NCBI GenBank assembly: GCA_004144595.1
Contig: SEEM01000002.1
Coordinates: 85,545-149,544, forward strand
Reading direction: 5' to 3'
Length of the DNA: 64,000 nt
DNA from: Hyphomicrobiales bacterium
GTDB taxonomy: Bacteria; Pseudomonadota; Alphaproteobacteria; Rhizobiales; Beijerinckiaceae
Shown: in pieces, positions 51,759 through 61,575 of the stretch
How positions within the stretch are numbered: the stretch's first letter is position 1
How the letters are laid out: each line of letters begins with the position of its first letter
The notes under the pieces: model-generated
Told to the model about the DNA's origin: nothing
Seen by the model: only the letters and a program-made list of their open reading frames with translations
Database searches by the model: none
Made by a program: the position numbers and the translations under genes

Positions 51759-52319
51759 ATGAATCTCTGGCTTCGCCTGATCTGGCTTTTGCTGACGACG
51801 CGTTTGCGCCCGCGGCTAGACCTGCCGGCAGACGCGTCCGTCCTGCCGTTCCGGGTCTGGTTCCACGATCTCGACACCAGCCTGCACATGAACAACGGCC
51901 GCTACTGGTCGCTGATGGATCTCGGCCGGCTCGACCTGATGCTGCGCAGCGGGTTGTGGCGGGCGGTGCTGCGTCACCGCTGGCTGCCGGTGGTCAATGC
52001 CGGCACGATCCGCTTCCGCCGCGAGATGCGCCTGTTCCGGCCGTTCCGGGTCGAGACGAAGGTCCTGTGCTGGAGCGAGAGCTGGCTGGTGATGCAGCAC
52101 CGCATGCTGATGGCCGGCCGCGACGGCACCGAGATCGTGGCGGCGGTCGCGCTGGTCCGGGCGGCGCTCTATGACAAGACGGCGCGGGCCTATGTCCCGG
52201 TCGCCCGCCTGCTCGGCGAGATCGGCATCACCGCGGAGAGCCCGGAACCGAGCGCGGAGGTCGCAGCCTTCCTCGCTTCCGAAGAGGCCCTGCGCAACGC
52301 TGCCTCGGCGGCTGGCTGA
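51759..52319 (+). CDS. hot-dog fold thioesterase-like protein (THEM6-like)
   Basis: A 186-residue protein beginning with a hydrophobic helix (residues 2-14, NLWLRLIWLLLTT) that may touch or span the membrane. The single hot-dog domain has the family stretch DLDTSLHMNNGRYWSLMDLG and DLMLRSGLWRAVL, followed by PVVNAGTIRFRREMRLF. The Asp in HDLDTSLHMNN corresponds to the catalytic Asp of 4-hydroxybenzoyl-CoA thioesterase relatives. The substrate is an acyl-CoA of unknown type. The ATG at 51759 is supported by family length. Its stop is three bases from the end of the convergent kinase gene. Confidence 0.85.
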   Translation: MNLWLRLIWLLLTTRLRPRLDLPADASVLPFRVWFHDLDTSLHMNNGRYWSLMDLGRLDLMLRSGLWRAVLRHRWLPVVNAGTIRFRREMRLFRPFRVETKVLCWSESWLVMQHRMLMAGRDGTEIVAAVALVRAALYDKTARAYVPVARLLGEIGITAESPEPSAEVAAFLASEEALRNAASAAG

Positions 52320-52322
52320 AAA

Positions 52323-55300
52323 TTACTCCGCCGCCAGCCGCGTCGCCCGCCATTGCGCCAGCAGCGCCCTTAGCGCCGCCGGCTTAAGCGGCTTGTTGAG
52401 CAGGTGGACGTCGAGCGCGCTCGCGGCCTCTCGCACATGCGGCGTCCGGTCGGCCGTGAGCAGGATGGCCGGCATCGGCGTGCGGGCGCGGGCCCGCAGC
52501 GTGCTGATTGCGGTCAGGCCGTTGCCGTGGTCGAGATGGTAGTCGGCGATCAGTACATCGGCCTCGCCCTTGCTGCCGACATGCGGGAGCGCCTCCTCGA
52601 TGCTGGCCGCGATCGTGACCCGGCAGCCCCAGCCTTCGAGCAGGCGCTTCATGCCGTCGAGGATGGCGGGCTCGTTGTCGACGACGAGGAGCCGCATGCC
52701 CGCGAGTTGCCCGGCCGGTGCGTTGCGTGGGGCTGCCGCCGTCGCCATCGCCGGCAGCGGTGCCGCACGCGGGACCAGGACCGAGAAGCGCGTGCCGCGT
52801 CCCGGCGCCGAATCGAGCGTCAGCCCGTGATCGAGGGCGCGCGCGATGCGCTGCACGATCGAGAGTCCGAGGCCGAGGCCGCGCGCCACCTTCGCGCCCT
52901 GGTCGAGGCGCTGGAATTCGCGGAAGACCGTCTTCTGCTTGCTCTGGGGAATGCCGAGCCCGGTATCGATCACCTCGACCGCGATGTGACTGCCACGGCG
53001 CCGGCAGCCGATCAGCACCTTGCCGTTCGGCGTGTATTTGATCGCGTTGGAGACCAGGTTCTGCAGCAGGCGGCGCAGCAGGCGCCGGTCCGAACGCAAC
53101 GTCAGGCTGGTCGGCATGAACACGAGCTTCAGGCCTTTCTCCTGGGCGCTCGGTTCGAATTCGCGCTGGAGCTGGCGCATCAATTCGTCCAGCCGGAACG
53201 ATGACAGCTCCGGCTTGAGCGCCCCGCCATCGAGACGCGATATCTCCAGGAGCGCGGTCAGGATCTCTTCGACCGCGTCGAGCGAGGCGTCGATGTTCTC
53301 GGCCAGATCCGGCTGGCCACTGCTGCGGTCGCGCTCGACCAGCGAGGTCGCGTAGAGCCTGGCGGCGTTGAGCGGCTGCAGGATGTCGTGGCTGGCCGCG
53401 GCGAGGAAGCGCGTCTTCGAGGCGTTGGCTGCCTCGGCCTCCGCCTTGGCGCGCTGGAGTTCGGCGTTGACGTGGAGCAGCTCTTCCGTGCGCTCGGCGA
53501 CGCGGCGTTCCAGGCCCTCGTTGGCGCGTTCGAGTTCCTCCTCGCCGGCCACGGTTTCGGTGATGTCGGTATAGGTCGTGACGAAGCCGCCGTCGGGCAG
53601 GGCGTTGGTGCGGACCTCGATCACCTTCTTCGACGGGTAGAGCTTGAGGCGCACCGGCTCACGGTCGTTGATGAAGCTCTCCAGCCGTGCCGCCATCAGG
53701 TCGTCGTGCGCGCCGCTGCCATAGGCGCCGCGTGCCGCGTTATAGCGCACGATCTCGTCGAGGCCCGTGCCGAAGCGGACCAGCGAGGCCGGCAGGTCGT
53801 AGAGCTGGATGAAGGCCTGGTTCCAGGCCAGCAGCCTGAGATCGCGGTCGAGAACGGTGATGCCCTGTCCGGCATGGTCGAGCCCGTGCTGGAGGATGTC
53901 GCGGTTGTACTGGAGCGCCGCCGAGGCATCGTCGAGCAGCTTGAAGGCGGCCTCGGTCGAGAGGTTGCGTCGCTTCAGCAGCAGCGACAGCACGAGGCGA
54001 GAGGAGGCCGCGCCGATCGCCGAGGAGAGAAGATGCTCGCCGAAGCGCAGCAAGTGGATATCGGCCTGGCGTGCGCTTTCCGATGCTTCGCCACGGCCGC
54101 TGTTGAAGCTTTCGAAGGCGCCCTGCGTTCGCTCCGCTCCGAGATAGCGGGCGATCGTCGATTGCAGCTCCCCTTCGGTGATGGTGGTGCGCCAGAGCGA
54201 GAAGGACTGCGCCATCGTCGCCGGTTGGGACTCGACGAAGGCGTTGGCCTGCAGCCGCTCCATCGCATTGGCGGGCCGTAGCAGCGAGAAGCCGATATAG
54301 GCGAGGATGTTGAAGCCCAGGCTCCAGAACACGCCATGCGGCAGCGCCGGCCAATCGAGGCCGAACAGCGCCTCCGGTTTGAAGATGCCGGCGCCGAACG
54401 GGCCATGCGCGACGATTTCGCTCCACCAGCCGCCGGGCAGGGCCAGGCTCGGCATCAGCAGCGTGTAGGCCCAGACCAGCGTTCCGACCGTCAGCCCGGC
54501 GACAGCGCCCAGCGCCGTGCCGCGCCGCCAGAACAACCCGCCGAAGAAGGCCGGCGCGATCTGCGCGGTCGCGGCGAAGGAGAGCAGGCCGATCGAGACC
54601 AGGGCCGCCTCGCCGGAAGCGCGGTAGTACAGATAGCCGAGCAGGATCACGACGAAGATGCTGACCCGCCGGATGATCACCACCTGCGAGCCGAGATCGC
54701 CGCTGAGATTGCTGTTGCCGTCGCCGCGCCCGCCGAACAGCCGGACCGCTCGCCCGGGATCGCTCAGGCCCCGCCGGCCGCGCAGCAGCAGCGGCATCAC
54801 GAGATGGTTGGAGATCATGATCGCAAGCGCGACGGATGCGACGATCACCATCGCAGTTGCCGCCGAAAGTCCGCCGACGAAGACCAGGAGTGCGATCACC
54901 CCGGCCTCCCCCTGCAGCGGCAGCAGCAAGATGGTCATGTCACGGTCGACGCCGCTGCCGGGGATCAGGATTTCGCCGGCCGCCGCCAGCGGCAGCACGA
55001 ACAGATTGATCAGCACGAGGTAGAGCGGGAACATCCAGGCCGCACGGCGGACATCGCGCACGTCGCGGTTCTCGACGATCGTCATGTGGAACTGCCGTGC
55101 CAGCAGGAGCGCGGCACAGCTCGACAGCAGCGTCAGCGTCAAAAAGTTCGGCCAGCTCGAAGTGCGCTCCCAGATCGGCAGGGCGCCATTGGCTGGATGT
55201 GCTGCCTGCGCCAGCAGGTCGCCGGCCCCGCCGAACAGCCCGTAGACGATGAAGAAGCCGAGCACGAGGAAGGCGACGAGCTTGATCAGCGATTCGACCG

Positions 55301-55895
55301 CGATCGCCAGGACAAGTCCGTCCTGATGCTCGGTCGCGTCGATATGCCGGGTGCCGAAGGCGCAGGCGAAGCCGGCGAGCACGATCGCGACGAGCAAGGG
55401 CAGGTCGCTCAGCACCGGAACGTCCGGCGTCGGCGCATGGCCCCCGGTCGCAGCGAGGAAGACCGAGAGCGAGTTGGCGACGGCCTTGAGCTGCAGGGAG
55501 ATGTAAGGCAACGCCCCGATCACCGCGACGATGCAGACCAGCGCGGCGACGCGCTCGCTCTTGCCGTAGCGGGCGCCGACGAAATCGGCGATCGAGGTGA
55601 TGTTCTGCGACTTGGCGATGCCGACGATGCGGGCGACGAAGCGATGGCCCAGCCCGATGACGAGGATCGGCCCGACATAGATGCCGAGGAAGTCGAAGCC
55701 GGCGCGATTGGCGAAACCGACCGAGCCGTAGAACGTCCAGGAGGTGCAGTAGACGCCGAGCGCCAGCGCATAGATCGTCGTCCGCGCCCGCCCGGTCATG
55801 AGCTTGCGCCCGGAGGTGTCGGCCATGTGCGCGACGGCGAAGAGCCCGCACAGATAGGCGAGCGCGACCAGCACCACGGACCATGCGGGGATCAT
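52323..55895 (-). CDS. hybrid sodium-solute symporter/histidine kinase/receiver protein, CrbS-like
   Basis: A 1190-residue single protein. Residues about 1-490 form a 12-13 segment Na+/solute symporter domain (SSS); a STAC-type linker follows (about 540-650); then a PAS domain (about 665-780), a coiled coil, and a histidine kinase with the acceptor His836 in FLAAASHDILQPLNAARLY, ATP-binding NLVSNAIKYTP, DTGLGIP and GLGLGLSIV; finally a receiver domain (about 1065-1185) with phospho-acceptor Asp1118 in LIADYHLD and Lys near the end (LNKPLKP). The layout is that of CrbS/NahK-like sensors, of which CrbS controls acetyl-CoA synthetase and acetate use. The partner regulator CrbR is not nearby. Start ATG at 55895 has GAGGGCGGC upstream. 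Confidence 0.92.
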   Translation of the reverse strand: MIPAWSVVLVALAYLCGLFAVAHMADTSGRKLMTGRARTTIYALALGVYCTSWTFYGSVGFANRAGFDFLGIYVGPILVIGLGHRFVARIVGIAKSQNITSIADFVGARYGKSERVAALVCIVAVIGALPYISLQLKAVANSLSVFLAATGGHAPTPDVPVLSDLPLLVAIVLAGFACAFGTRHIDATEHQDGLVLAIAVESLIKLVAFLVLGFFIVYGLFGGAGDLLAQAAHPANGALPIWERTSSWPNFLTLTLLSSCAALLLARQFHMTIVENRDVRDVRRAAWMFPLYLVLINLFVLPLAAAGEILIPGSGVDRDMTILLLPLQGEAGVIALLVFVGGLSAATAMVIVASVALAIMISNHLVMPLLLRGRRGLSDPGRAVRLFGGRGDGNSNLSGDLGSQVVIIRRVSIFVVILLGYLYYRASGEAALVSIGLLSFAATAQIAPAFFGGLFWRRGTALGAVAGLTVGTLVWAYTLLMPSLALPGGWWSEIVAHGPFGAGIFKPEALFGLDWPALPHGVFWSLGFNILAYIGFSLLRPANAMERLQANAFVESQPATMAQSFSLWRTTITEGELQSTIARYLGAERTQGAFESFNSGRGEASESARQADIHLLRFGEHLLSSAIGAASSRLVLSLLLKRRNLSTEAAFKLLDDASAALQYNRDILQHGLDHAGQGITVLDRDLRLLAWNQAFIQLYDLPASLVRFGTGLDEIVRYNAARGAYGSGAHDDLMAARLESFINDREPVRLKLYPSKKVIEVRTNALPDGGFVTTYTDITETVAGEEELERANEGLERRVAERTEELLHVNAELQRAKAEAEAANASKTRFLAAASHDILQPLNAARLYATSLVERDRSSGQPDLAENIDASLDAVEEILTALLEISRLDGGALKPELSSFRLDELMRQLQREFEPSAQEKGLKLVFMPTSLTLRSDRRLLRRLLQNLVSNAIKYTPNGKVLIGCRRRGSHIAVEVIDTGLGIPQSKQKTVFREFQRLDQGAKVARGLGLGLSIVQRIARALDHGLTLDSAPGRGTRFSVLVPRAAPLPAMATAAAPRNAPAGQLAGMRLLVVDNEPAILDGMKRLLEGWGCRVTIAASIEEALPHVGSKGEADVLIADYHLDHGNGLTAISTLRARARTPMPAILLTADRTPHVREAASALDVHLLNKPLKPAALRALLAQWRATRLAAE

Positions 55896-56164
55896 GCCGC
55901 CCTCGAGGATGCCGCAAGCAAAGGGGGGCGGGGTACAGGCGCCATGAAGCTCGGTTTCCAGATTTTCCGCAGAGTACCGGACCGCCTGTCGGCTCGCCAT
56001 AGGCCATTGGCGCAAGCCTTCGCGCCGGATTCATCCCCAACTCTTTGCATCCCAGCGGAATGGGACCGGCTTTGGCGTGCTTTCGGGCTTTGCCTGCTCC
56101 GTGGCTCTGGTCTAGCGTCCGACAAGGCTATGGAAATATTTTTTCGATTCACAAGGGGTGCAGC

Positions 56165-56584
56165 ATGTTAGAAGAATTCAAGAAATTTGCTCTGAAGGGC
56201 AATGTCGTCGACCTCGCCATCGGCGTCATCATCGGCGCAGCGTTCGGCAAGATCGTCGACTCGCTCGTCGCCGACATCATCATGCCGTTCATCGGCGCGC
56301 TCGGCGGGGTCGATTTCTCGAACTACTTCTTCGGGCTCAACAGTGCCGTCAATTCGCCGATCCTCTCGGAGGCCAAGAAGCAGGGCGCGGTCCTCGCTTA
56401 TGGCAACTTCGTCACGGTGGCGATCAACTTCATCATCATCGCCTTCGTCCTCTTCATGGTCGTCAAGGGCATCAACAAGCTGCAGAAGAAGCAGCCGCCG
56501 AAGGAAGAGGCCCCCGCTGCCAAGGCGGAGGATGTCGTCCTGCTCGGCGAAATCCGCGACCTGCTCCGGCAGAAGCAGGTCTGA
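56165..56584 (+). CDS. mscL: large-conductance mechanosensitive channel MscL
   Basis: A 139-residue channel that opens under membrane tension and releases solutes during hypo-osmotic shock. It has the N-terminal amphipathic helix ([20 protein letters not shown]), first membrane segment with [22 protein letters not shown] in parts, a periplasmic loop and a second segment (about 75-97), then a cytoplasmic helix with [13 protein letters not shown] linker and [11 protein letters not shown]. All family features are normal. The ATG at 56165 follows GGGTGCAGC. A 10-bp hairpin follows the stop. Confidence 0.97.
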   Translation: MLEEFKKFALKGNVVDLAIGVIIGAAFGKIVDSLVADIIMPFIGALGGVDFSNYFFGLNSAVNSPILSEAKKQGAVLAYGNFVTVAINFIIIAFVLFMVVKGINKLQKKQPPKEEAPAAKAEDVVLLGEIRDLLRQKQV

Positions 56585-56597
56585 TCGCTTTCCCTGC

Positions 56598-56621
56598 GCG
56601 GCCGTGATTCATCACGGCCGC
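56598..56621 (+). terminator. 10-bp hairpin after mscL
   Basis: GCGGCCGTGA (56598-56607), loop TTCA, TCACGGCCGC (56612-56621): a perfect ten-base stem 13 bases after the mscL stop. There is no T run, so it may stop transcription weakly or protect the mRNA end. Confidence 0.6.
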
Positions 56622-56706
56622 CGATCGACCCGATCTCGCGATTTCATGCCTCGCCGCGCCGCAATCGGCTAAAGGTGGGAGACTGATTTTCGCGAGGTCG
56701 ACCCCG

Positions 56707-57900
56707 ATGAACAGCGCCATCCTGCCGGGCAGCACCCTGCTTGCCGAGCTTCGCCCCGAGGCCCGAAATGCGCCGGAGAGCGGCATCGTCGAGGTGGTCA
56801 ATCACGGCCGGCTCAAGCCGGGCCTGATTCCGCTCTGGGTGGGAGAGGGCGACCTCTCGACCCCCGCCTTCATCGCCGATGCCGCGGCGCGTTCGCTTGC
56901 CGCCGGCGAGACCTTCTACACTTGGCAGCGCGGCATTCCGGAGCTGCGCGAAGCGCTCGCCCGCTATCATCAGCGCCTGTACGGGCGCGCCTTCTCGCCC
57001 GAAAGCTTCTACGTCACCGGTTCCGGCATGCAGTCGGTCCAGATCGCGGTGCGGATGATCGCCGGCCCGGGCGACGAGATCCTGATCCCGACCCCGGCCT
57101 GGCCGAATTTCGGCGCCGCCGTCGGCGTCAGCGGCGCCGCCACCGTCTGCGTGCCGATGGATTATGCGCAGGGCCGCTTCACCCTCGATCTCGACCGGCT
57201 CGCGGCGGCGATCACCCCGCGCACCCGCGGCATCCTGGTGAACTCGCCGTCGAACCCCACCGGCTGGACCGCGTCGAAAGCCGAGCAGGAGGCGCTGCTG
57301 GCGCTCTCGCGCAAGCACGGCATCTGGCTCGTCGCCGACGAGATCTATGGCCGCTTCGTCTATGACGGCGCCGAGCGTGCGCCCTCTTTCCACGACATCA
57401 TGGAGGCGGAGGACCGCGTCATCTTCGTCCAGACCTTCTCGAAGAACTGGGCAATGACCGGCTGGCGCATCGGCTGGATCGAGGTGCCGGTCGCCTTCGG
57501 CCAGATCGTCGAGAACCTCATCCAGTACTCGACCTCCGGCTCGCCGGTATTCGTCCAGCGCGGCGCCATCGCCGCTCTCGAAGAGGGCGAGGGCTTCGTC
57601 GCGGAGCAGATCGCACGCGCAGCCGAAGGCCGCCGGATCGTGTTCGAGGGACTGAAGGCGACGAACCGCGTCACGCTCTCGGCGCCGATGGGCGCGTTCT
57701 ACCAGTTCTTCTCGGTCGATGGCCGCGAGGACTCGCGCAAGCTCGCGCTCGATCTGGTCGACAGCGCCAATGTCGGCCTCGCCCCAGGCACGGCGTTTGG
57801 TCCCGGCGGCGAGACCGGCCTGCGCCTCTGCTTCGCGCGCAAGTCCAGCGATCTGGTCGAGGCCGTGGCGCGGCTGCAGAAGGCGCTCGCGACCGTCTGA
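56707..57900 (+). CDS. pyridoxal phosphate-dependent aminotransferase (class I/II)
   Basis: A 397-residue fold-type I aminotransferase. The PLP lysine is in FSKNWAMTGWRIGW, the conserved Asn-Pro in SPSNPTGW and Asp in VADEIYGRFVY; GSGMQSVQIAVRMI is the cofactor phosphate-binding region. It resembles aspartate/aromatic aminotransferases of the subgroup Ig-like branch; the actual amino acid cannot be deduced. No signal peptide. It stands alone between mscL and an AbrB-family membrane protein on the same strand, with 118 bases to the next start. Confidence 0.9.
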   Translation: MNSAILPGSTLLAELRPEARNAPESGIVEVVNHGRLKPGLIPLWVGEGDLSTPAFIADAAARSLAAGETFYTWQRGIPELREALARYHQRLYGRAFSPESFYVTGSGMQSVQIAVRMIAGPGDEILIPTPAWPNFGAAVGVSGAATVCVPMDYAQGRFTLDLDRLAAAITPRTRGILVNSPSNPTGWTASKAEQEALLALSRKHGIWLVADEIYGRFVYDGAERAPSFHDIMEAEDRVIFVQTFSKNWAMTGWRIGWIEVPVAFGQIVENLIQYSTSGSPVFVQRGAIAALEEGEGFVAEQIARAAEGRRIVFEGLKATNRVTLSAPMGAFYQFFSVDGREDSRKLALDLVDSANVGLAPGTAFGPGGETGLRLCFARKSSDLVEAVARLQKALATV

Positions 57901-58018
57901 TCCCAAGGTGGCGGCGCAACGCCGCTCTGCGTCCGGCGGGCAGCGGGTCGGTTGACCCGTCGCCGGGCCATCGTCATGAACGCCCGGCGCCTCCTGTCCT
58001 CGGCGCGGCGGGAAGGCG

Positions 58019-59080
58019 ATGAAAGCGTTCGGCTATCCTTCGAACCGGCTGATGCTGCTCTGGCGGGAAATCCTCGTCATCGCGCTCGCGGCTGTCGGGG
58101 GAGGCGCGTTTGCCCTGCTCGGCATGCCCGCGGCGTGGCTTTCAGGCTCGATGCTGATCAGCGCGGCGGTCGCGCTTGTCCGCCCGCTGCCGAACCTCCG
58201 CCGGCCCTGGTTCGATTCCACCATGGTCCTGTCCGGCGCGATCCTCGGCTCGGCGGCGACGCCCGAGGCGCTGGCGGCGGCGGCCCGTTATCCCGCCTCC
58301 CTCATCATCCTCCTCGTCGGCGTCGCCGCGATCATGCTCGCGACCGGCGCCTATCTGCGCCATGTCGCGCGCTGGCCCTGGATCGACGCCCTGCTCGCTG
58401 CTGCGCCCGGTGCCTTGTCGACAGTGCTCGCGGTCGCGCAGGCGAAGGGCGCCAATATCGGCCGTATATCGGTCGTCCAGCTCTTCCGCCTGCTTGTGCT
58501 CGTCGCATTCCTGCCCAGCGTGATGCAGCTGAGCGGCGCCGCAGCAGGCATGCCGGCTCCCGTCGTTCAGGAGGTCGATGCCGGCACCATGTTCGGCGTG
58601 ACCATGTCTGGACTGGCGCTGGGCCTCCTCTTCGAGCGGCTCGGCCTCTCCGCTCCCCTGATGTTCGGCGCGACTTTCGCCAGCGCCGCGCTGCATGGCA
58701 GCGGCCTCGTCGAGGGCGCCTTGCCGATGCCGATCCAGATTGCCGTGCAGATCCTGCTCGGCACCACGATGGGCGGGCGCATCGCGCATATCCCGCGCAA
58801 CGAATTGAGGGGGCTTTTCCCGCTCGCTATCGGAGGCTTCGCCGTCTCGATCGCGGTCGCCTTCCTCTTCGCCTGGCCAGCCGCCTGGTTCGCGGATGTC
58901 TCCTATGCCAGCGGCATGGCGGCCTTCGCGCCGGGCGGCCTGGAAGCGATGGCGATGCTGGCCTTCGCGATGGGGCTCGATACGCTCTATGTCGGCGCGC
59001 ATCATCTCGTGCGCTTCGTCGTCATCGGCCTGGCGATGCCGCTCGTGCTCAGCCGCATGAAGAGCGCGCCGCCGCGCTGA
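58019..59080 (+). CDS. AbrB-family membrane protein
   Basis: A 353-residue inner-membrane protein with about ten membrane segments, belonging to the AbrB family (Pfam AbrB, sometimes annotated as ammonia monooxygenase). The protein consists of two similar halves, each with a motif of the type GxxLGxxxTPEALxxAARY (SGAILGSAATPEALAAAARY) and PGALSTVLAVAQAKGANIGR or PGGLEAMAMLAFAMGLDTLYV. The function is not established; transport is likely, and the name ammonia monooxygenase is misleading. ATG at 58019. Confidence 0.85.
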   Translation: MKAFGYPSNRLMLLWREILVIALAAVGGGAFALLGMPAAWLSGSMLISAAVALVRPLPNLRRPWFDSTMVLSGAILGSAATPEALAAAARYPASLIILLVGVAAIMLATGAYLRHVARWPWIDALLAAAPGALSTVLAVAQAKGANIGRISVVQLFRLLVLVAFLPSVMQLSGAAAGMPAPVVQEVDAGTMFGVTMSGLALGLLFERLGLSAPLMFGATFASAALHGSGLVEGALPMPIQIAVQILLGTTMGGRIAHIPRNELRGLFPLAIGGFAVSIAVAFLFAWPAAWFADVSYASGMAAFAPGGLEAMAMLAFAMGLDTLYVGAHHLVRFVVIGLAMPLVLSRMKSAPPR

Positions 59081-59215
59081 CCGTCCCGCACGGTTAGCCT
59101 TAACGATCCATTGTGTTCTGGGTCTGTGATTGCGGCTTCCGCGCAAATCCGAATTCATTCGCTCCTGCTAGGGACTTGGCCATCGACAGAGGTCGATGAT
59201 CGCGGAGCGACTGTC

Positions 59216-60571
59216 ATGAATATCGCTGTGAAAGCGCCGACCGTCTGGCGCCGCCTCGCCAAGCCCGTCGCGATCATCGGTGCCGGCATCGCCGGTCTCA
59301 CCGCTGCCTACGACCTGGAGCGTCGCGGCATTCGCGCAACGGTCTTCGAAAGCGGCCGCACCGTGGGAGGCATGGCCTCCTCCTTCAAGGATTCCGCGGG
59401 CTACACCTACGATTTCGGGGCCCATTTCGTCAGCAACCGCCTGGCGGACGCGATGGGGGCAAGCTCGGTCTCGCGCACCGTCCGTCACTATGGCGAGGCG
59501 GTCGCGCTCGGGCAGAAAAGCTACAGCTATCCCTTCGGCCTCGCGCTCTCGCCCCGCTATGCAGCGAGCGCCGTCTCGGCCCGCCTGCATCCCCAGCCCG
59601 TCGCGAGCGCGGCCGATTGGTTCCGCAACGCCTATGGCGAGGCGCTCGCCGAGGACGTTGCGATTCCGCTCGCAGAGGCCTGGTCCGGCGCGCCGGCGAG
59701 CGAGCTCTCGGCTGCGGTCGGCAACAAGCTCGCCGCCGGGGTGATGAAGACCTTCCTCTTGAAGGCGGCGTCGCGCCTGTCGGGCAGGGCGGTCTGCAGC
59801 GGCTATTCGCACGAGATGCCGGAAAGCCCGGGCGTCTACCATGTCTACCCCGAAGGCGGCGTCGCCAAGCTGCTGGAGCCGACGGTCGCGCGCCTCGGCG
59901 ACCGCATCGCGCTGGAATCGAAGGTCGAGCGGGTCTTCGTCGAGAACGGCAAGGTCGCGGCGGTGAAGGTCGACGGCCGCGAGATCGGCGTCTCCGCCGT
60001 GATCAGTACGGCGCCGGTCCATGTCCTGCCGAAGCTCGTCGAAGGCACCGATGCGCTCGACGAGCTCGGCGGCTTCCGCTACCGCCCGATGATCTTCGTC
60101 AACCTGCGCTTCGAGGGCCGCAACCTCCTGCCCGACACGATGCTCTGGGTGCCGGATCGCTCGCAGCCCTTCTTCCGCGTCACCGAGGCGCCGTTCTCCA
60201 TGCCATGGCTGGCGCCGGAGGGGCGCACGCAACTGACCTTCGATATCGGCTGCGAGGTGGGCGATGCCTGGTGGACGATGTCGGACGAGAAGCTCGCCGA
60301 GGCCTGCCTCGACGGCCTGTGCCGGATCTATCCGCATCTGCGCGACCGCTATATCGGCGCCGGCGGCATGCTGAAGACGCCCTTGGCCTATCCGGTCTAT
60401 CTCTCGCGCTATGAGGAGCGCCGCCAGGATTTTGCCCGCAGCTCCGGTGTCGACGGCCTCTACAGCATCGGCCGCAACGGCGAGTTCGCCCATCTTCTGA
60501 TGGAGGACATCTACTGGCGCACGCGCAAGCGCATGGCCGACGTCGCCGGCTATGTCGGGCAGGACGTCTGA
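59216..60571 (+). CDS. FAD-dependent amine oxidase-like protein
   Basis: A 451-residue flavoprotein. The dinucleotide-binding motif is IIGAGIAGLTAAYDLE (residues about 20-35) with Glu at the end of the second strand, then GGMASSFKDSAGYTYDFGAHFVS as in protoporphyrinogen/phytoene/UDP-galactopyranose-type enzymes. The C-terminal SIGRNGEFAHLLMEDI part completes the FAD site. In many bacteria such proteins act in cell-surface or carotenoid synthesis, but no such genes adjoin it. The ATG at 59216 has GGAG nine bases upstream; an N-terminal 17 residues precede the Rossmann fold. Substrate unknown. Confidence 0.85.
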   Translation: MNIAVKAPTVWRRLAKPVAIIGAGIAGLTAAYDLERRGIRATVFESGRTVGGMASSFKDSAGYTYDFGAHFVSNRLADAMGASSVSRTVRHYGEAVALGQKSYSYPFGLALSPRYAASAVSARLHPQPVASAADWFRNAYGEALAEDVAIPLAEAWSGAPASELSAAVGNKLAAGVMKTFLLKAASRLSGRAVCSGYSHEMPESPGVYHVYPEGGVAKLLEPTVARLGDRIALESKVERVFVENGKVAAVKVDGREIGVSAVISTAPVHVLPKLVEGTDALDELGGFRYRPMIFVNLRFEGRNLLPDTMLWVPDRSQPFFRVTEAPFSMPWLAPEGRTQLTFDIGCEVGDAWWTMSDEKLAEACLDGLCRIYPHLRDRYIGAGGMLKTPLAYPVYLSRYEERRQDFARSSGVDGLYSIGRNGEFAHLLMEDIYWRTRKRMADVAGYVGQDV

Positions 60572-60580
60572 CGCGGCACT

Positions 60581-61516
60581 CTAGATCGGCCGCGTCGCGC
60601 CGTTCGTGTGCGTCATGACCGAATAGAGCGAAGTTGTGCCGCAGATGAACAGGCGGTTGAGCTTCGGCCCGCCCCAGCACACGTTCGCGACGATCTCCGG
60701 AATATCGACCTTGCCGATCAGCGTGCCGTCCGGGTGGTAGATATGGACGCCGTCGGCCGCGCTGGTCCAGATGCGGCCCTCGATATCGAGGCGAAACCCG
60801 TCGAACAGCCCGGCCGTGCAGGTGGCGAACACCCTTGAGGCGCCGAGCGTTTCGCCATCCGCTTCGATGGTGACGGCCCGGATATGCCGCGGCCCGTTCT
60901 CGGGATCATGGCTCGCGCCGGTGTCGGCGATGTAGAGGATGCTCTCGTCCGGCGAGAAGGCGAGGCCATTGGGTTTGACGAAATCATCGGCGACGATGGC
61001 GATCTCGCCGGTCCTTCCATCGATGCGATAGACGTTGCAGGCGCCGATCTCACCCGGCGACTTGTCGCCCTCGTAATCGCTGAGGATGCCGTAGTCGGGG
61101 TCGGTGAACCAGATCGAGCCGTCCGATTTCACCACCGCATCATTGGGCGAGTTCAGGCGCCTGCCGCCGAAATGGCTGGCGAGGATGGTGACCCTGCCGT
61201 CATGCTCGGTGCGCGTCACCTGCCGCCCGCCATGCTCGCAGCTGACGAGCCGGCCCTCGCGGTCGACCGTGTTGCCGTTGGAGTTGCGCGCCGGCTGGCG
61301 GAAAGTGCCGACCTGGCCCGTCAGCGCGTCGTAGCGCAGCATGCGGTCGTTCGGGATATCCGACCAGACCAACGTATTATGGGCCGGGAACCAGGCCGGC
61401 CCCTCCGACCAGCGCGCGCCGGTCCAGAGCCGCTCGACCCGCGCCGAGCCCGGGATGACGCGGTGGAACCGCGGATCGAGGACCGTAACCCCTGTGCCTT
61501 CGAGCATGCCGAACAT
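60581..61516 (-). CDS. SMP-30/gluconolactonase family protein
   Basis: A 311-residue six-bladed beta-propeller lactonase. Family marks are WSEGPAWFPAHNTLVWSDIP (metal-ligand Glu), NSPNDAVVKSDGSIWFTDP, and KPNGLAFSPDESILYIADT with Asn and Asp ligands. Members hydrolyse sugar lactones such as gluconolactone with a divalent metal. The start ATG at 61516 lies five bases after GGGAGGT. It is followed in the same direction by nothing and is 59 bases downstream of the LysR gene end, so it may be co-transcribed with it. Confidence 0.9.
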   Translation of the reverse strand: MFGMLEGTGVTVLDPRFHRVIPGSARVERLWTGARWSEGPAWFPAHNTLVWSDIPNDRMLRYDALTGQVGTFRQPARNSNGNTVDREGRLVSCEHGGRQVTRTEHDGRVTILASHFGGRRLNSPNDAVVKSDGSIWFTDPDYGILSDYEGDKSPGEIGACNVYRIDGRTGEIAIVADDFVKPNGLAFSPDESILYIADTGASHDPENGPRHIRAVTIEADGETLGASRVFATCTAGLFDGFRLDIEGRIWTSAADGVHIYHPDGTLIGKVDIPEIVANVCWGGPKLNRLFICGTTSLYSVMTHTNGATRPI

Positions 61517-61575
61517 GCCATACCTCCCTGACATTTTGCCGGAGCATCCCTGTCCGGGTGGCGAAGGGCAATGCC

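Noticed and set aside
58019..59080. Ammonia monooxygenase or AbrB transcription factor
   Set aside because: Both names come from misleading annotation; the protein is a polytopic membrane protein with no DNA-binding or copper site.
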